From NCBI RefSeq assembly GCF_018531465.1, contig NZ_JAHDTF010000027.1:107131-171130 (forward strand): DNA of 64,000 nt, read 5' to 3'. Shown piece by piece: positions 46,945-56,897 of the stretch; within the stretch, counting starts at the first letter, position 1, and every line of letters begins with the position of its first letter. Under the pieces are notes generated by a model, which saw only the letters and a list, made by a program, of their open reading frames with translations, did not search any database and had not been told where the DNA came from. Both the position numbers and the translations under genes were made by a program. The stretch is from Sphaerisporangium fuscum (GTDB lineage: Bacteria; Actinomycetota; Actinomycetes; Streptosporangiales; Streptosporangiaceae).

Positions 46945-47813
46945 GCGGGACGGCGGCCCAGCATGTCGAGGCGGTTCAGCACGCGGTTCCCCGCGATGAC
47001 CTTGGTGAAGCTGACCTTCTCGGAGGCGGCGGTGAGCGCCACCACCCCGGCGAGGACGGCCAGGCGGGCGCGCGGCCGCAGACCGGCCACCGCCGCCACG
47101 CCGAGCAGCGCGCCGAGCGCGTTGGCGCCGGCGTCGCCGAGCATGGCCCGCTCGCCCAGGTCGTCGGGCAGCAGGGCGGCGGCGGCGCCGAGCGGCACGG
47201 CGGCGAGGGCCGCGCCGGCCGGGTCGTCCTTGGTGAGCGCGGCGGCGAGCAGCGGCCCGCCGGTCAGCAGCCCGACCTTGATCGCGCGCCCGGGACGCAG
47301 GTCGAAGAGGTTGGCCAGGTTGGCGCCGCCGGCGATCAGCGCGCCGTCGAGCAGCGTGCCGGCGGCGCGGGCGGCACCCGAGCGGGGAGCGGGACCGCCC
47401 GGCACGAGGGCGGCGGCGGCCAGGCCGGTCGCCCCGATGCCGAGGATCTTCACCGCGCCGCTGGTCACCTCGCCGCGCGCGAGCGCCGTCAGGTGGCCCT
47501 TGAAGCCCTTGGAGGAGGTGGCGCCCCGCAGGTCGTCGTACGCGCCGAGCGCGCCGCTGCCCACACCCGCCAGGACCGCCGCGGCGCGGACCCGCGGGGA
47601 AAGGCCCGGGGCGAGCGCGGCCGCCGCCCCGGCGCCGGCCGCGAACGCCGGCCCCTCGAGGAGGGTGAGCGTCTCGCCACGGTGGTTGTGACGGATCCAG
47701 GTCTTCTCGTCGCCGATCGGGGGACGCCGGTTGAACGCGGTGTAGGCGGCGCGGGCGGCGACGGCGCCGAGGGCCGCGCCGGCCAGGGCGCCGAGCCAGG
47801 AGCGGTGGGCCAC
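46941..47813 (-). CDS. MraY/WecA-like phosphoglycosyl transferase family protein
   Basis: A 290-residue membrane protein resembling transferases that load a sugar phosphate onto a lipid phosphate. The family pieces are GAYDDLRG (near residue 88), KGFKGHLTAL, NLFDLRPGRAIK (near 168) and AMLGDAGANALG (near 220). Ala-rich helices fill the rest. It is short and diverged compared with MraY, so activity is uncertain. I start at the GTG at 47813, after AGAGGGA. The four-base overlap with murJ supports a shared lipid-linked step. Confidence 0.8.
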   Translation of the reverse strand: MAHRSWLGALAGAALGAVAARAAYTAFNRRPPIGDEKTWIRHNHRGETLTLLEGPAFAAGAGAAAALAPGLSPRVRAAAVLAGVGSGALGAYDDLRGATSSKGFKGHLTALARGEVTSGAVKILGIGATGLAAAALVPGGPAPRSGAARAAGTLLDGALIAGGANLANLFDLRPGRAIKVGLLTGGPLLAAALTKDDPAGAALAAVPLGAAAALLPDDLGERAMLGDAGANALGALLGVAAVAGLRPRARLAVLAGVVALTAASEKVSFTKVIAGNRVLNRLDMLGRRPA

Positions 47814-47867
47814 AGCAGATCCCTCTTCGTCAGGCACCCATCAGGGGGCGTGGTCGTCAGGGGCAGG

Positions 47868-48848
47868 TCAGCCGCCCGAGCTCCCGTCGGGAGTGGGCGA
47901 GGGGGTGACGGCGGTGGGGGTCGGCTCGAGGGCCGTGGCGTCGGAGCCGAGGCCGTACTGCCCGGCGTCCCCGGCGACCTGCTCCCGCAGAGCGTAGACC
48001 ACCACGGCCTTGCCGGACGCCATATCGGCGTTGTCGACGCTGGAGACCTTCAGCGCGACGTCGCTGTCGGCGCGCACGGCCGCGATCAGGCCCGCGGTGG
48101 CCGAGGTGGGGACGACCCCGGCGACGACGGCGCCCTCGCCGCCGCCGTCCAGCCCCGAGGCCAGCGAGACGATGGCGGCGGTCTGCGAGTCGGCGTCCTT
48201 GCCCTCGTACGCGGCGGCGGGGGCCATCAGGAGGGCGAGCGTGGCGCGTTTGCCGGGGTCGCCCTCGACGCTCAGCAGGCCGTCCTTCTCGAACGCCGCG
48301 AGCGCGTCGGGCGCGGCCGGGTCGGCCTTGCCCGCCTGCGCCTTGTCGGGCGTCAGGACGGCGGCGGCCAGCACCGCGGCGGCCTTGTCGTACGCCGTGG
48401 CGGCGGCCGGGAAGGTCATCGAGGCCGGCTTGGCGGTGGTGGCCAGCTGGTCGAGGGTGGCGGCCTGCTCGGCGCCGATGAACTTCTCGGTGAGCGTGAC
48501 GCGCCCGGACACCACCGCCCCCGCGGCGGCGAGCACCTGCTGGAGCGGCTCGCGCAGCTTGGTGTCGGCGCCCGGCGCCTCCACCACGACCACGCGCTCG
48601 CCCGTCAGCGCCCCCTGCACGAGCTGCGGGAGACGGTCGGCGATGAAGGTGTCGCCGGCGTCCCCCCGGGTCTGCGCGACGCTGAGCTCGTTGAGCAGCT
48701 TGGCGTTGCTCTGGCGCAGCCCCGCGGCGACCTTCTCGGTGGAGGCGACCAGCGGGGCGTTCAGGACCGTGCTGCCGAGCACGATGCCGATGGCCAGCGC
48801 GAGGAAGATCGCGACGATGGAGACGATGTGATAGCGGAAATCGATCAC
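47868..48848 (-). CDS. steB: SteB / MctB-type membrane-anchored protein
   Basis: A 326-residue protein with one N-terminal membrane helix (HIVSIVAIFLALAIGIVLGS) and an extracytoplasmic coiled and globular part, ending in a Pro/Thr/Ser tail. Relatives are called copper transporter MctB in mycobacteria and SteB in Streptomyces, where SteA-SteB support cell division. Its four-base overlap with steA favours the division role. The product starts MIDFRYH, as in the family. Confidence 0.88.
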   Translation of the reverse strand: MIDFRYHIVSIVAIFLALAIGIVLGSTVLNAPLVASTEKVAAGLRQSNAKLLNELSVAQTRGDAGDTFIADRLPQLVQGALTGERVVVVEAPGADTKLREPLQQVLAAAGAVVSGRVTLTEKFIGAEQAATLDQLATTAKPASMTFPAAATAYDKAAAVLAAAVLTPDKAQAGKADPAAPDALAAFEKDGLLSVEGDPGKRATLALLMAPAAAYEGKDADSQTAAIVSLASGLDGGGEGAVVAGVVPTSATAGLIAAVRADSDVALKVSSVDNADMASGKAVVVYALREQVAGDAGQYGLGSDATALEPTPTAVTPSPTPDGSSGG

Positions 48849-50041
48849 GAGAAGAGTCCGACCAACCAGAAGACGAAACCGTTCCAGGCGTCACGAAGTC
48901 CGTTCAGCCAGACCTTGCCCATCGGAGAGAACCACAGGACCACCCCGACGGTGATCAGAGCGGTGGCCACCAGCAGCAGCAGTGAGCCGACCGAGATGCG
49001 GCTGCGGTAGAGCCGGTTGACGCCCTTGGCGTCGACCAGCTTGCCTCCGACCCGCAGCCTGGTGAGGAAGGTGCTGGCCATGCCGGAGCGTCCCTTGTCG
49101 AGGAACTCCACCAGCGTCGCGTGGGTGCCGACCGCCACGATGAGGCTCGCGCCCTTGTCGTCGGCGAGCAGCATCGCGATGTCCTCGCTGGTGCCGGTGG
49201 CGGGGAACACCACGGCCTGCTGGCCGAGCTGCTGGACGCGCTCCAGGCCCGGCGCCCGGCCGTCGCGGTAGGCGTGCACGATGAGCTCGGCGCCGCAGCA
49301 CAGCGCGCGCTCCGACACCGAGTCGAAGTCGCCCACGATCATGTCGGGCAGGTACCCGGCCTCCATCAGCGCGTCGGCGCCGCCGTCGACGCCGATCAGC
49401 ACCGGGCGGTACTCGCGGATGTAGGGGCGCAGGGTGGCGAGGTCTTCCTTGTAGTGGTAGCCGCGCACCACGACCAGGACGTGCCTGCCCTCCATGGAGG
49501 TGCGGATGTCGGGCACGCCCACACCGTCGATCAGCAGGTCGCGCTCGCGCCGGATGTACTCCATGGTGTTCATGGCGAAGTCCTCGATCTGGATCGACAG
49601 CCCCGCCCGCGCCTCCGACATCGCCGCCTCGACGCTCTCGGACGTCGCGATCTCGCCCTTGCCGACGAGCTCGTCGTCGAGGTGGACCGCCCCCTCGTGG
49701 ACGCGCACCACCTCGCCGTCGCGGATGCGGTCGAACAGCTCGGGCGTGGCGTTGTCGATCAGCGTGACCCCGGCGTTGAGGAGGATCTGCGGGCCGAGGT
49801 TGGGGTAGCGGCCGCTGATGCTGGAGGCGACGTTCACCACGACGGAGGCTCCGCACGCGACAAGAGCCTCCGCGCTCACCCGGTCGACGTCCACATGATC
49901 GATGATCGCGATTTCCCCGGGCCTGAGGCGCTTGGTCAGCGTCTTGGTCCGCCGATCGATCCTCGCCACTGCCGTCACCCCGGGAAGGTCTGAAACCTTC
50001 CTGCGGCGGAGGCCCTGAACCCTAAAGGTCGGCACCTTCAT
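48845..50041 (-). CDS. steA: SteA-like cytokinesis protein
   Basis: A 398-residue protein with a nucleotide-binding, thiamin pyrophosphokinase-like middle (LIGVDGGADALMEAGYLPDMIVGDFDSVS near residue 215) and a single C-terminal membrane helix. SteA acts with SteB at division sites in actinobacteria such as Corynebacterium and Streptomyces. The ATG at 50041 begins KVPTFRVQGLRRRK and follows CAGGATGG. It lies between recN and steB as in many actinobacteria. Confidence 0.9.
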   Translation of the reverse strand: MKVPTFRVQGLRRRKVSDLPGVTAVARIDRRTKTLTKRLRPGEIAIIDHVDVDRVSAEALVACGASVVVNVASSISGRYPNLGPQILLNAGVTLIDNATPELFDRIRDGEVVRVHEGAVHLDDELVGKGEIATSESVEAAMSEARAGLSIQIEDFAMNTMEYIRRERDLLIDGVGVPDIRTSMEGRHVLVVVRGYHYKEDLATLRPYIREYRPVLIGVDGGADALMEAGYLPDMIVGDFDSVSERALCCGAELIVHAYRDGRAPGLERVQQLGQQAVVFPATGTSEDIAMLLADDKGASLIVAVGTHATLVEFLDKGRSGMASTFLTRLRVGGKLVDAKGVNRLYRSRISVGSLLLLVATALITVGVVLWFSPMGKVWLNGLRDAWNGFVFWLVGLFS

Positions 50042-50288
50042 CACGAACCATCCTGCCAGAGCGTGCGACCAAGATGGGCCCGCATCACGGCGTGTTTGAC
50101 ATCTCACTGACAGTGGGCCGCGGACGCTGTCCCCCGCACCGCGGATCCCGATTACCCTGATTAGCCCTTCGCACGCCCCCCAAGGGGACGGAAATCCTCC
50201 CCCATCATGGCCTCAGGCGACGGTGCCGCGCCGCCGAACCCGGGAGTCCGCGCGCGGCAGGACCGCCGACGGGTCGTCACCCCCACGG

Positions 50289-52007
50289 TCAGCCGGCCGC
50301 CTTGTCGGCGTCGGCGATCGACAGCAGCTCCTCGGCGTGGGCGCGGCCCAGCTCGGAGTCCTCCAGGCCGGCCAGCATGCGCGACAGCTCCCTCGTGCGC
50401 GCCTCGCGGTCGAGGGCGGTGACGCCGCTGCGCACGACGCTGCCGTCGCTCGCCTTCTCCACGACGAGATGCTGGTCGGCGAACGCCGCGACCTGCGGAA
50501 GGTGGGTCACGACGATCACCTGCGCCGTACGGGCCAGCCGGGCCAGCCGCCTGCCGATCTCGACCGCCGCCTTGCCACCCACCCCCGCGTCGACCTCGTC
50601 GAACACGAACGTCGGCACCGGGTCGGCGCCGGCGAACACCACCTCGATGGCGAGCATCACCCGGCTGAGCTCACCGCCGGAGGCGCCCTTGTTGAGCGGC
50701 AGCGCAGGAGCCCCCGGATGCGACATCATGCGCAGCTCGATCTCGTCGGCGCCCTCCGGGCCGAACTGGCCGCTCGGAGTGACGGCCACCACCACCCGCG
50801 CGTGGGGCATCGCCAGCGCGGCCAGCTCGGCGGTCACCGCCTCGCCGAAGCGCTCGGCGGCGGCGGTGCGGATCGCCGTCAGCTCGGCCGCCATCTCGGT
50901 GAGCCGGGCGGTGAGCTCCTCGTGCTCACGGGTGAGCTCGGAGATGCGGTCGTCGTCGCCCTCGAGCTCGGCGACCCGGGCCGCCGCGGCCCTGGCCCAG
51001 GCGAGGACGGCCTCGGTGTCCTCGCCGTACTTGCGCAGCAGGCCGTTGAGCAGGGCGCGGCGCTCCTGGACGGCGGCGAGCCGGGCCGGGTCGGCGTCGA
51101 CCGACTCGGCGTAGGCGGCGAGCTCGGTGGCGACGTCGGAGACGAGGTACCCCGCCTCGGCCAGCCGGTCGCCGATGCCCGCCAGGGCCTGGTCGTACGA
51201 TCGGACGGCCTCCACCGCCCCCCGCGCCCGCCCGAGCAGCGACACGGCGTCCTGCAGGCCCTGGGCGCTCGCCATGGGGTCGCCGAGCAGGGCGGTGTGG
51301 GCGTCGACCGCGGCATTCTTCAGGGAGTCGGCGTGCGCGAGGCGCTCCTCCTCCTGTTTGAGCTCGATCTCCTCACCCGGCCGCGGATCGACCTTCTCGA
51401 TCTCTTCCAGGCCGAAGCGCAGATGGTCGGCCTCCTGGGCCCGCTCCCGCGCCTTGGTGGTGAGCTCCTGCAGCGTCTCGCCGACGTCCTTGTGCCGTTT
51501 GTAGGCCTGGGTGTAGGCGCGCAGCGGCTTGACCAGCTCCTCGCCGGCGTAGCGGTCGAGGGCGGCGCGCTGGCGGCCGGGCTGGAGGAGCCGCTGCTGG
51601 TCCATCTGGCCGTGGACCGCGACGAGGTCCTCTGCGAGGTAGGTGAGCGTGCCGACCGGCACCGAACGCCCGCCGAGCCACGCCCGCGAACGCCCCTCGG
51701 TAGAGACGGTGCGGGCGATGATGAGCTCGCCGTCCTCGATCTCGCCGCCGATGTCCTCCACCTGCTGGGCGACCCGGCCCTCGGGCTTCACGACCAGCGT
51801 GCCCTCGACCGTGGCCTTGTCGGTTCCGGGCCGGACACGCGCAGGGTCGGCCCGTCCGCCGAACAGCAGCCCGAGACCGGTCACCACCATGGTCTTGCCC
51901 GCGCCCGTCTCGCCGGTGACGACGGTCAGACCCGATGAGAGCTTGAGGACCGCCTCATCGATCACCCCGAGCCCTTTGATCCGGACCTCATCGACCCGTG
52001 GCCGCAC
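50289..52007 (-). CDS. recN: DNA repair protein RecN
   Basis: RecN is an SMC-like ATPase for double-strand break repair. The 572-residue protein has the Walker A GETGAGKTMVV near residue 33 and a long coiled-coil region (about 150-370). The C-terminal signature KGASGGELSRVMLAIE is followed by the Walker B-like FVFDEVDAGVGG. The start is a GTG at 52007 with GGGAGGGA upstream. A TAGGAT -10-like element lies further upstream, but no clear RecA-NDp site as before uvrA and uvrC. Confidence 0.96.
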   Translation of the reverse strand: MRPRVDEVRIKGLGVIDEAVLKLSSGLTVVTGETGAGKTMVVTGLGLLFGGRADPARVRPGTDKATVEGTLVVKPEGRVAQQVEDIGGEIEDGELIIARTVSTEGRSRAWLGGRSVPVGTLTYLAEDLVAVHGQMDQQRLLQPGRQRAALDRYAGEELVKPLRAYTQAYKRHKDVGETLQELTTKARERAQEADHLRFGLEEIEKVDPRPGEEIELKQEEERLAHADSLKNAAVDAHTALLGDPMASAQGLQDAVSLLGRARGAVEAVRSYDQALAGIGDRLAEAGYLVSDVATELAAYAESVDADPARLAAVQERRALLNGLLRKYGEDTEAVLAWARAAAARVAELEGDDDRISELTREHEELTARLTEMAAELTAIRTAAAERFGEAVTAELAALAMPHARVVVAVTPSGQFGPEGADEIELRMMSHPGAPALPLNKGASGGELSRVMLAIEVVFAGADPVPTFVFDEVDAGVGGKAAVEIGRRLARLARTAQVIVVTHLPQVAAFADQHLVVEKASDGSVVRSGVTALDREARTRELSRMLAGLEDSELGRAHAEELLSIADADKAAG

Positions 52008-52218
52008 TGGGTCCCTCCCGCCGTTTCGCCGCGCTGCCTCCGATCGGGCACCTCGCCGGACCGTCTGGGGCTTGGCTCGGTCACCTCTCCGTGCGGGTCG
52101 ATCCTACGCGGAAATCGCCAAGGTTTTCGATGACTAGACCCGTACACGCCTCTCACCAGCCACTACGCGCCTGACTCAGGCGGTCCGTACGGGCGCGTTC
52201 GCGACGGCCCGTGGCCGC

Positions 52219-53127
52219 TCAGTGGCGGACGCGGCCGCGCCAGCCCTGCACGGGAAGGTCGAACTTGGCGACCAGCCGGTCGGTGAACGGCGCTCCGGTC
52301 TTGTCGAGGTCGTGCAGCCGCGCCAGCCGTACCGGGAGATCGGCGCGCCGTACCTCGACACGCACCCCCGGAGGCAAATCGAAGCGGCGCCGGCCGTCGC
52401 ACCACAGCACCCCGCCGGGCGTCCCGGGAAGGACCTCCACGGCGATGGCCGACCGCGGCGAGACCACCAGCGGGCGCGCGAACAGCGCGTGCGCGCTGTT
52501 CGGCACGAGCAGCAGCGCCTCCACCTCCGGCCACACCACCGGCCCGCCCGCCGAGAACGCGTAGGCCGTCGAGCCGGTGGGGGTGGCGCAGATCACGCCG
52601 TCGCAGCCCCACCGGGACAGCGGGCGGCCGTCGATCTCGGCGACGACCTCCAGCATGCGGTCGCGCTTCTCGACGCTCGCCTCGTTCAACGCCCAGGTCG
52701 ACGCCAGCACCTCACCGTTGGCGCGGACCTTCACGTCGATGGTCATGCGCTCCTCGACGCTGTACCGGCCCGCCACGACCCGGTCGACGGCCTCGGCGAG
52801 GTCGGCCATCTCCGCCTCCGCCAGGAAGCCGACGTGGCCGAGGTTCACCCCGAGCAGGGGCGTGCGGGCGGGGCGGGCCAGCTCGGCCGCGCGCAGCAGG
52901 GTGCCGTCGCCGCCCAGCACCATCAGCAGCTCGGCGTCCTCGGCCGCGGAGGCCGTGGCCGGGACGACGTCCACCCCCGGCACGCCCATCTCCTCGGCCT
53001 CGGCCTCCACGACGCGGACCGTGAAGCCCGCGTCGAGGAACCGCTCGACCACCAGCCGCGCGCTCTCGACCGCCGGACCGCGCCCGGTGTGGGCGGTGAT
53101 CAGAACCGTGCGCTTGACATCAGTCAT
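52219..53127 (-). CDS. nadK: NAD kinase
   Basis: It phosphorylates NAD to NADP. The 302-residue protein has MVLGGDGTLLRAAEL near residue 70, GVNLGHVGFLAE, ALNEASVEKRD and the substrate loop ATPTGSTAYAFSAGGP. The ATG at 53127 starts TDVKRTVLITAHTGR. It lies in the tlyA-nadK-recN order shared by most actinobacteria. Confidence 0.97.
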   Translation of the reverse strand: MTDVKRTVLITAHTGRGPAVESARLVVERFLDAGFTVRVVEAEAEEMGVPGVDVVPATASAAEDAELLMVLGGDGTLLRAAELARPARTPLLGVNLGHVGFLAEAEMADLAEAVDRVVAGRYSVEERMTIDVKVRANGEVLASTWALNEASVEKRDRMLEVVAEIDGRPLSRWGCDGVICATPTGSTAYAFSAGGPVVWPEVEALLLVPNSAHALFARPLVVSPRSAIAVEVLPGTPGGVLWCDGRRRFDLPPGVRVEVRRADLPVRLARLHDLDKTGAPFTDRLVAKFDLPVQGWRGRVRH

Positions 53128-53343
53128 GGTCCACTCCGCTCGTCCGGCGGGCACTCGCGGACGTCGCCCGACGGGCCCGTACGCCCGTCACCGCACGTCC
53201 CGTCTCTCGGCGAGAGACGCCCGCGCCCGGTCGCGTCATCTGTGCGTCCCCGCGCCCAGGCCCCCACGAGTACGGGGACCGGCACGGCGATGGTTCACCG
53301 GGTACCGGTGCGGCCCCTCCCGGAGGCCTGCGACCGGCCCGCA

Positions 53344-54171
<828 letters not shown>

Positions 54172-54235
54172 CCCCCGGCACGAGGCAGGGGGCGGCGCCG
54201 CGGGAACAGGCCGCACAGGGCTCCAGGACGGACGC

Positions 54236-54409
54236 TCACGGGCGCTCGTCCCCCCCTGCGGCCGAGACGTCCTCCACCGAGGCGAGCGTCGCCTCGAGGC
54301 CGCTCAGCACCTCCTCGAACACCGCGACGTGCTCCCGCACCGGGACCTCGCCGAGGCCGTCCAGCCGCGCCAGGGCCGCCCCCACGCGAACCTCGCCGCT
54401 CTCCGTCAT
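54236..54409 (-). CDS. Small conserved protein upstream of tlyA
   Basis: A 57-residue acidic, helical protein with LARLDGLGEVPVREHVAVFEEVLSGLEATL. Small proteins with this LDGL-E-P-EH-V pattern commonly precede tlyA in actinobacteria. No function is known. The ATG at 54409 follows GAGAAGG. It is probably co-transcribed with tlyA. Confidence 0.75.
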   Translation of the reverse strand: MTESGEVRVGAALARLDGLGEVPVREHVAVFEEVLSGLEATLASVEDVSAAGGDERP

Positions 54410-54673
54410 CCGCCTTCTCACCCACCTGCGTCATCATCGGGGCCGAGGCGCCGCTCGCCGTCACGGCGCGCCCCCGGGCCACGATGCCGGTGTCGCGCCG
54501 GGTGACCTTCCGCACACCCCATGGCCGTAGACCTGACCGTATCGGAAGCGGCGGCGACTGCGATGCTCTTCTCCCGCCGGCCGCGCCCGCGCGCCGGATT
54601 TCGCGTAGTACTCCAGTGAAACGCTACCTTCCGTAGGTCAGACAGCTTCGGCGGATGAGAAGAGGTACGACGC

Positions 54674-55021
54674 ATGGCGACCGTCGACGAGTGCCGGGCG
54701 GCGCTGGACAAGCTAGCCGAGCAGTTCGGCGAGCTTGATCAGGAGACCCGTACGAAGCACGTGGTGAACAGGACGTTGAGCTGCCTGATCAGCGACCTGG
54801 GCGTCACCTTCCACGGGCGGATCCACCAGGAGGGCCTGGAGCCGTTCACGCAGACGCCCCCCGTGGACGGGCGCCCGGCGGAGGTGCGGATCCGCATCTC
54901 CAGCGACGACCTGCTGTCGATGGTGAACGGCGAGCTCGACATGGCCAGGGCCCTGCTGGGAGGCCGCGTGAAGATCGACGCCAGCCTCGGGGACCTCCTT
55001 CGCCTGCGCAAACTGCTGTGA
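54674..55021 (+). CDS. SCP2 sterol-binding domain-like protein
   Basis: A 115-residue single-domain protein of the SCP2 lipid-carrier fold, with KHVVNRTLSCLISDLGVTFHGRI and a C-terminal ARALLGGRVKIDASLGDLLRL in which the SCP2-type ALLGGRVKI-GDL pattern is clear. It may bind a fatty acyl or other hydrophobic ligand. It is divergent from the tlyA group. Confidence 0.85.
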   Translation: MATVDECRAALDKLAEQFGELDQETRTKHVVNRTLSCLISDLGVTFHGRIHQEGLEPFTQTPPVDGRPAEVRIRISSDDLLSMVNGELDMARALLGGRVKIDASLGDLLRLRKLL

Positions 55022-55079
55022 CCACCTGTCTCGCCCGCCGCCCCACCCCCGCGTCCCCAGAAACGCACCCGGCCGCGCC

Positions 55080-55190
55080 CGCTGAGCCGCGCTCACTGAA
55101 CCGCGCCGTCTCGAACTGCGCCCGGTGAACCGCGCTCACTGAACCGCGCCGTCTCGAACTGCGCCCGCTGAGCCGCGCTCGCTGAATCGA
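55080..55190. repeat. 43-base tandem repeat, about 2.6 copies
   Basis: Units begin at 55080, 55123 and 55166, each starting CGSTGARCCGCGCTC and, in the full copies, containing CCGCGCCGTCTCGAACTGCG. The two full copies are nearly identical. Confidence 0.85.
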
Positions 55191-55320
55191 GCGGGCGCCA
55201 TGACGCCGAGCCGCGCCTGTGCCCCCGGAGTCGCGAAAGCCGCGCCGGGACCCGCCCAACACGACGGCCAAGATCCCGGCAGCCTCCGTCGAACCCCGAT
55301 CCGTGAACGGCAGGCCCGAT

Positions 55321-55355
55321 CGAGGCCACCGAGGCCACCGAGGCCACCGAGGCCA
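55321..55355. repeat. 9-base tandem repeat (CGAGGCCAC), nearly 4 copies
   Basis: CGAGGCCAC is repeated head to tail starting at 55321. It is a simple repeat likely to vary by slippage. Confidence 0.85.
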
Positions 55356-55477
55356 AGACTCCCGCCCACCACGGCAAGATCGCCCATCACACCAAGCTCA
55401 CCCGCACTCCCGCCGTCCTGGTCACCCCCCGCGCCAGTCGCGCCCGCCCTGGGCCCCAACGACGCCCCGCAGACCGT

Positions 55478-55555
55478 CCCACCCCCTCAAACCACTACAC
55501 CCCAGGCAGACTCCTCCCACCCCCTCAAACCACCACACCTCAGGCAGACTCCTCC
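55478..55555. repeat. 38-base tandem repeat, two copies
   Basis: Units start at 55478 and 55516, each with CCCCCTCAAACCA and CAGGCAGACTCCT. The copies differ at only a few bases. Confidence 0.85.
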
Positions 55556-55652
55556 CACCGACGCTCCGGCCGTCGACAACGCTCCGCTTGGGAACCCGCC
55601 CCCTATAGCCGCCCGCATCAGGCGGTTCCTCCTGTGGGGTCTGCTGGGTGCT

Positions 55653-56648
55653 TCAGAGGTCGAGGGACTCCAGGGCCTGCTTCAGGTCGTCTTCGTCGGC
55701 TCGGCCCTCACCGGCGTGGGCCCAGGCGGCAGCGCACGCGGCCCGCAGTCCGTCGATCGGGTCGCCGTCGCCGGAAAGACGCAGAGAGCCCGATTCCCAC
55801 CGCGCCACCCACGCGCCCCGCCGCCACCGGTCCCCCTCCCGCGCTACCGGCGCGGCCGGCTCGAGCAGGCCGGACACGTCCTCGGCGATGTGCGTGGGCC
55901 GATGTTCGGGCGCGGCGGTGAGCAGGTGGAGCGCTCTGGTGACCCCGCTCAGCACCAGCAGGCTGTCGACGCCTGCCCGGGTGGCGGCCTCCACGTCGGT
56001 GTCCAGCCGGTCCCCGACGATGAGGGGCCGCTCGGCTCCGGTGCGAAGCATGGACTCCCTGTGGAGCGGAGGTTCGGGCTTGCCCGCGACCACGGGCTCG
56101 ACTCCGGTCGCCGTGGCGATCACCCGGGACATGGCGCCGTTCCCGGGGACCACACCACGGCTGGTCGGCATCGTGGTGTCTCCGTTGGCGGCCACGAACC
56201 AGGCGCCCTGCCTCACGGCGAGCGCACCCTCGGTGAGCAGGCCGTACGACAGGTCGGGCGAGATGCCCTGGACAACGGCCGCCGGTGCCTCCGCCGCGGC
56301 CGTCACGGGGCGCAGCCCCTGGGCTCGTACGGCGTGTCGCAGGCCCATACCGCCGACGACCAGCACGGCCGAGCCGGCAGGAACGCGCTCGGCGATCAAT
56401 CTCGCTGCGGCCTGGGCGGAGGTCACGACGTCCTCGGCCGTGGCCGGCACGCCGAGGGCGACCAGATGGTCGGCGATCGCCGCCGGTGTCCGCGAAGCGT
56501 TGTTGGTGACGTACGCGAGCCGTACTCCCGTCCCGTGGGCGCGTGTGAGGGCCTCAGGGGCGCCCTTCACCGCCTCACGGCCGAGATAGACGACCCCGTC
56601 GAGATCGAGCAGCAGGGTGTCGTAACGATCGATCAGTGGGGGCTCCAT
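55653..56648 (-). CDS. HAD-IIA family phosphatase (NagD-like)
   Basis: A 331-residue HAD hydrolase of subclass IIA. Motif I is LLLDLDGVVYLG near residue 15, motif II is AYVTNNASRTP, the motif III Lys is in VAGKPEPPLH and motif IV is IVGDRLDTDVEAA. Relatives dephosphorylate sugar phosphates, nucleotides, p-nitrophenyl phosphate or 2-phosphoglycolate. The ATG at 56648 starts the conserved part; upstream codons are Gly-rich and overlap repeats. The C-terminal 70 residues are an extra domain. Confidence 0.92.
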   Translation of the reverse strand: MEPPLIDRYDTLLLDLDGVVYLGREAVKGAPEALTRAHGTGVRLAYVTNNASRTPAAIADHLVALGVPATAEDVVTSAQAAARLIAERVPAGSAVLVVGGMGLRHAVRAQGLRPVTAAAEAPAAVVQGISPDLSYGLLTEGALAVRQGAWFVAANGDTTMPTSRGVVPGNGAMSRVIATATGVEPVVAGKPEPPLHRESMLRTGAERPLIVGDRLDTDVEAATRAGVDSLLVLSGVTRALHLLTAAPEHRPTHIAEDVSGLLEPAAPVAREGDRWRRGAWVARWESGSLRLSGDGDPIDGLRAACAAAWAHAGEGRADEDDLKQALESLDL

Positions 56649-56718
56649 GCCCCCACTATTTCCGATGCCACCCCCGAACACCGACCCGCCCCTCCTTCCC
56701 CCATTCCCTCCCCCACCT

Positions 56719-56812
56719 CGAACAGCCATCGCTCAGCCCGAACCGACATCGCTTAGCGCCGAACCGACATCACTCAGCCCCGAACCGACATCACTCAGCC
56801 CCGAACCGACAT
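56719..56812. repeat. 21-base iteron-like tandem repeat upstream of the HAD-IIA gene
   Basis: CGAACCGACATC units start at 56739, 56760, 56781 and 56802, preceded by a diverged unit at 56719. The 21-base period is two turns of the helix, so equivalent bases lie on one face of the DNA. The array is 70 to 160 bases upstream of the minus-strand HAD gene. Confidence 0.85.
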
Positions 56813-56897
56813 TCGACGACGTCGGACTCCCCCGCCGGGGGCGCCACGGGACACTGCCCCCCAAGGTGGGCCGGGCGGCGATCGTGGCGCGGTGGAA

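Larger units (their letters stand above)
55022..55652. other. Repeat-rich gene-free stretch
   Basis: These 631 bases contain three separate tandem repeat arrays, listed individually, and no convincing gene on either strand. Open frames here are long only because of composition. Confidence 0.7.

Noticed and set aside
55080..55555. Possible CRISPR array
   Set aside because: Repeats are head-to-tail without unique spacers, unit sizes differ, and no cas gene is present.
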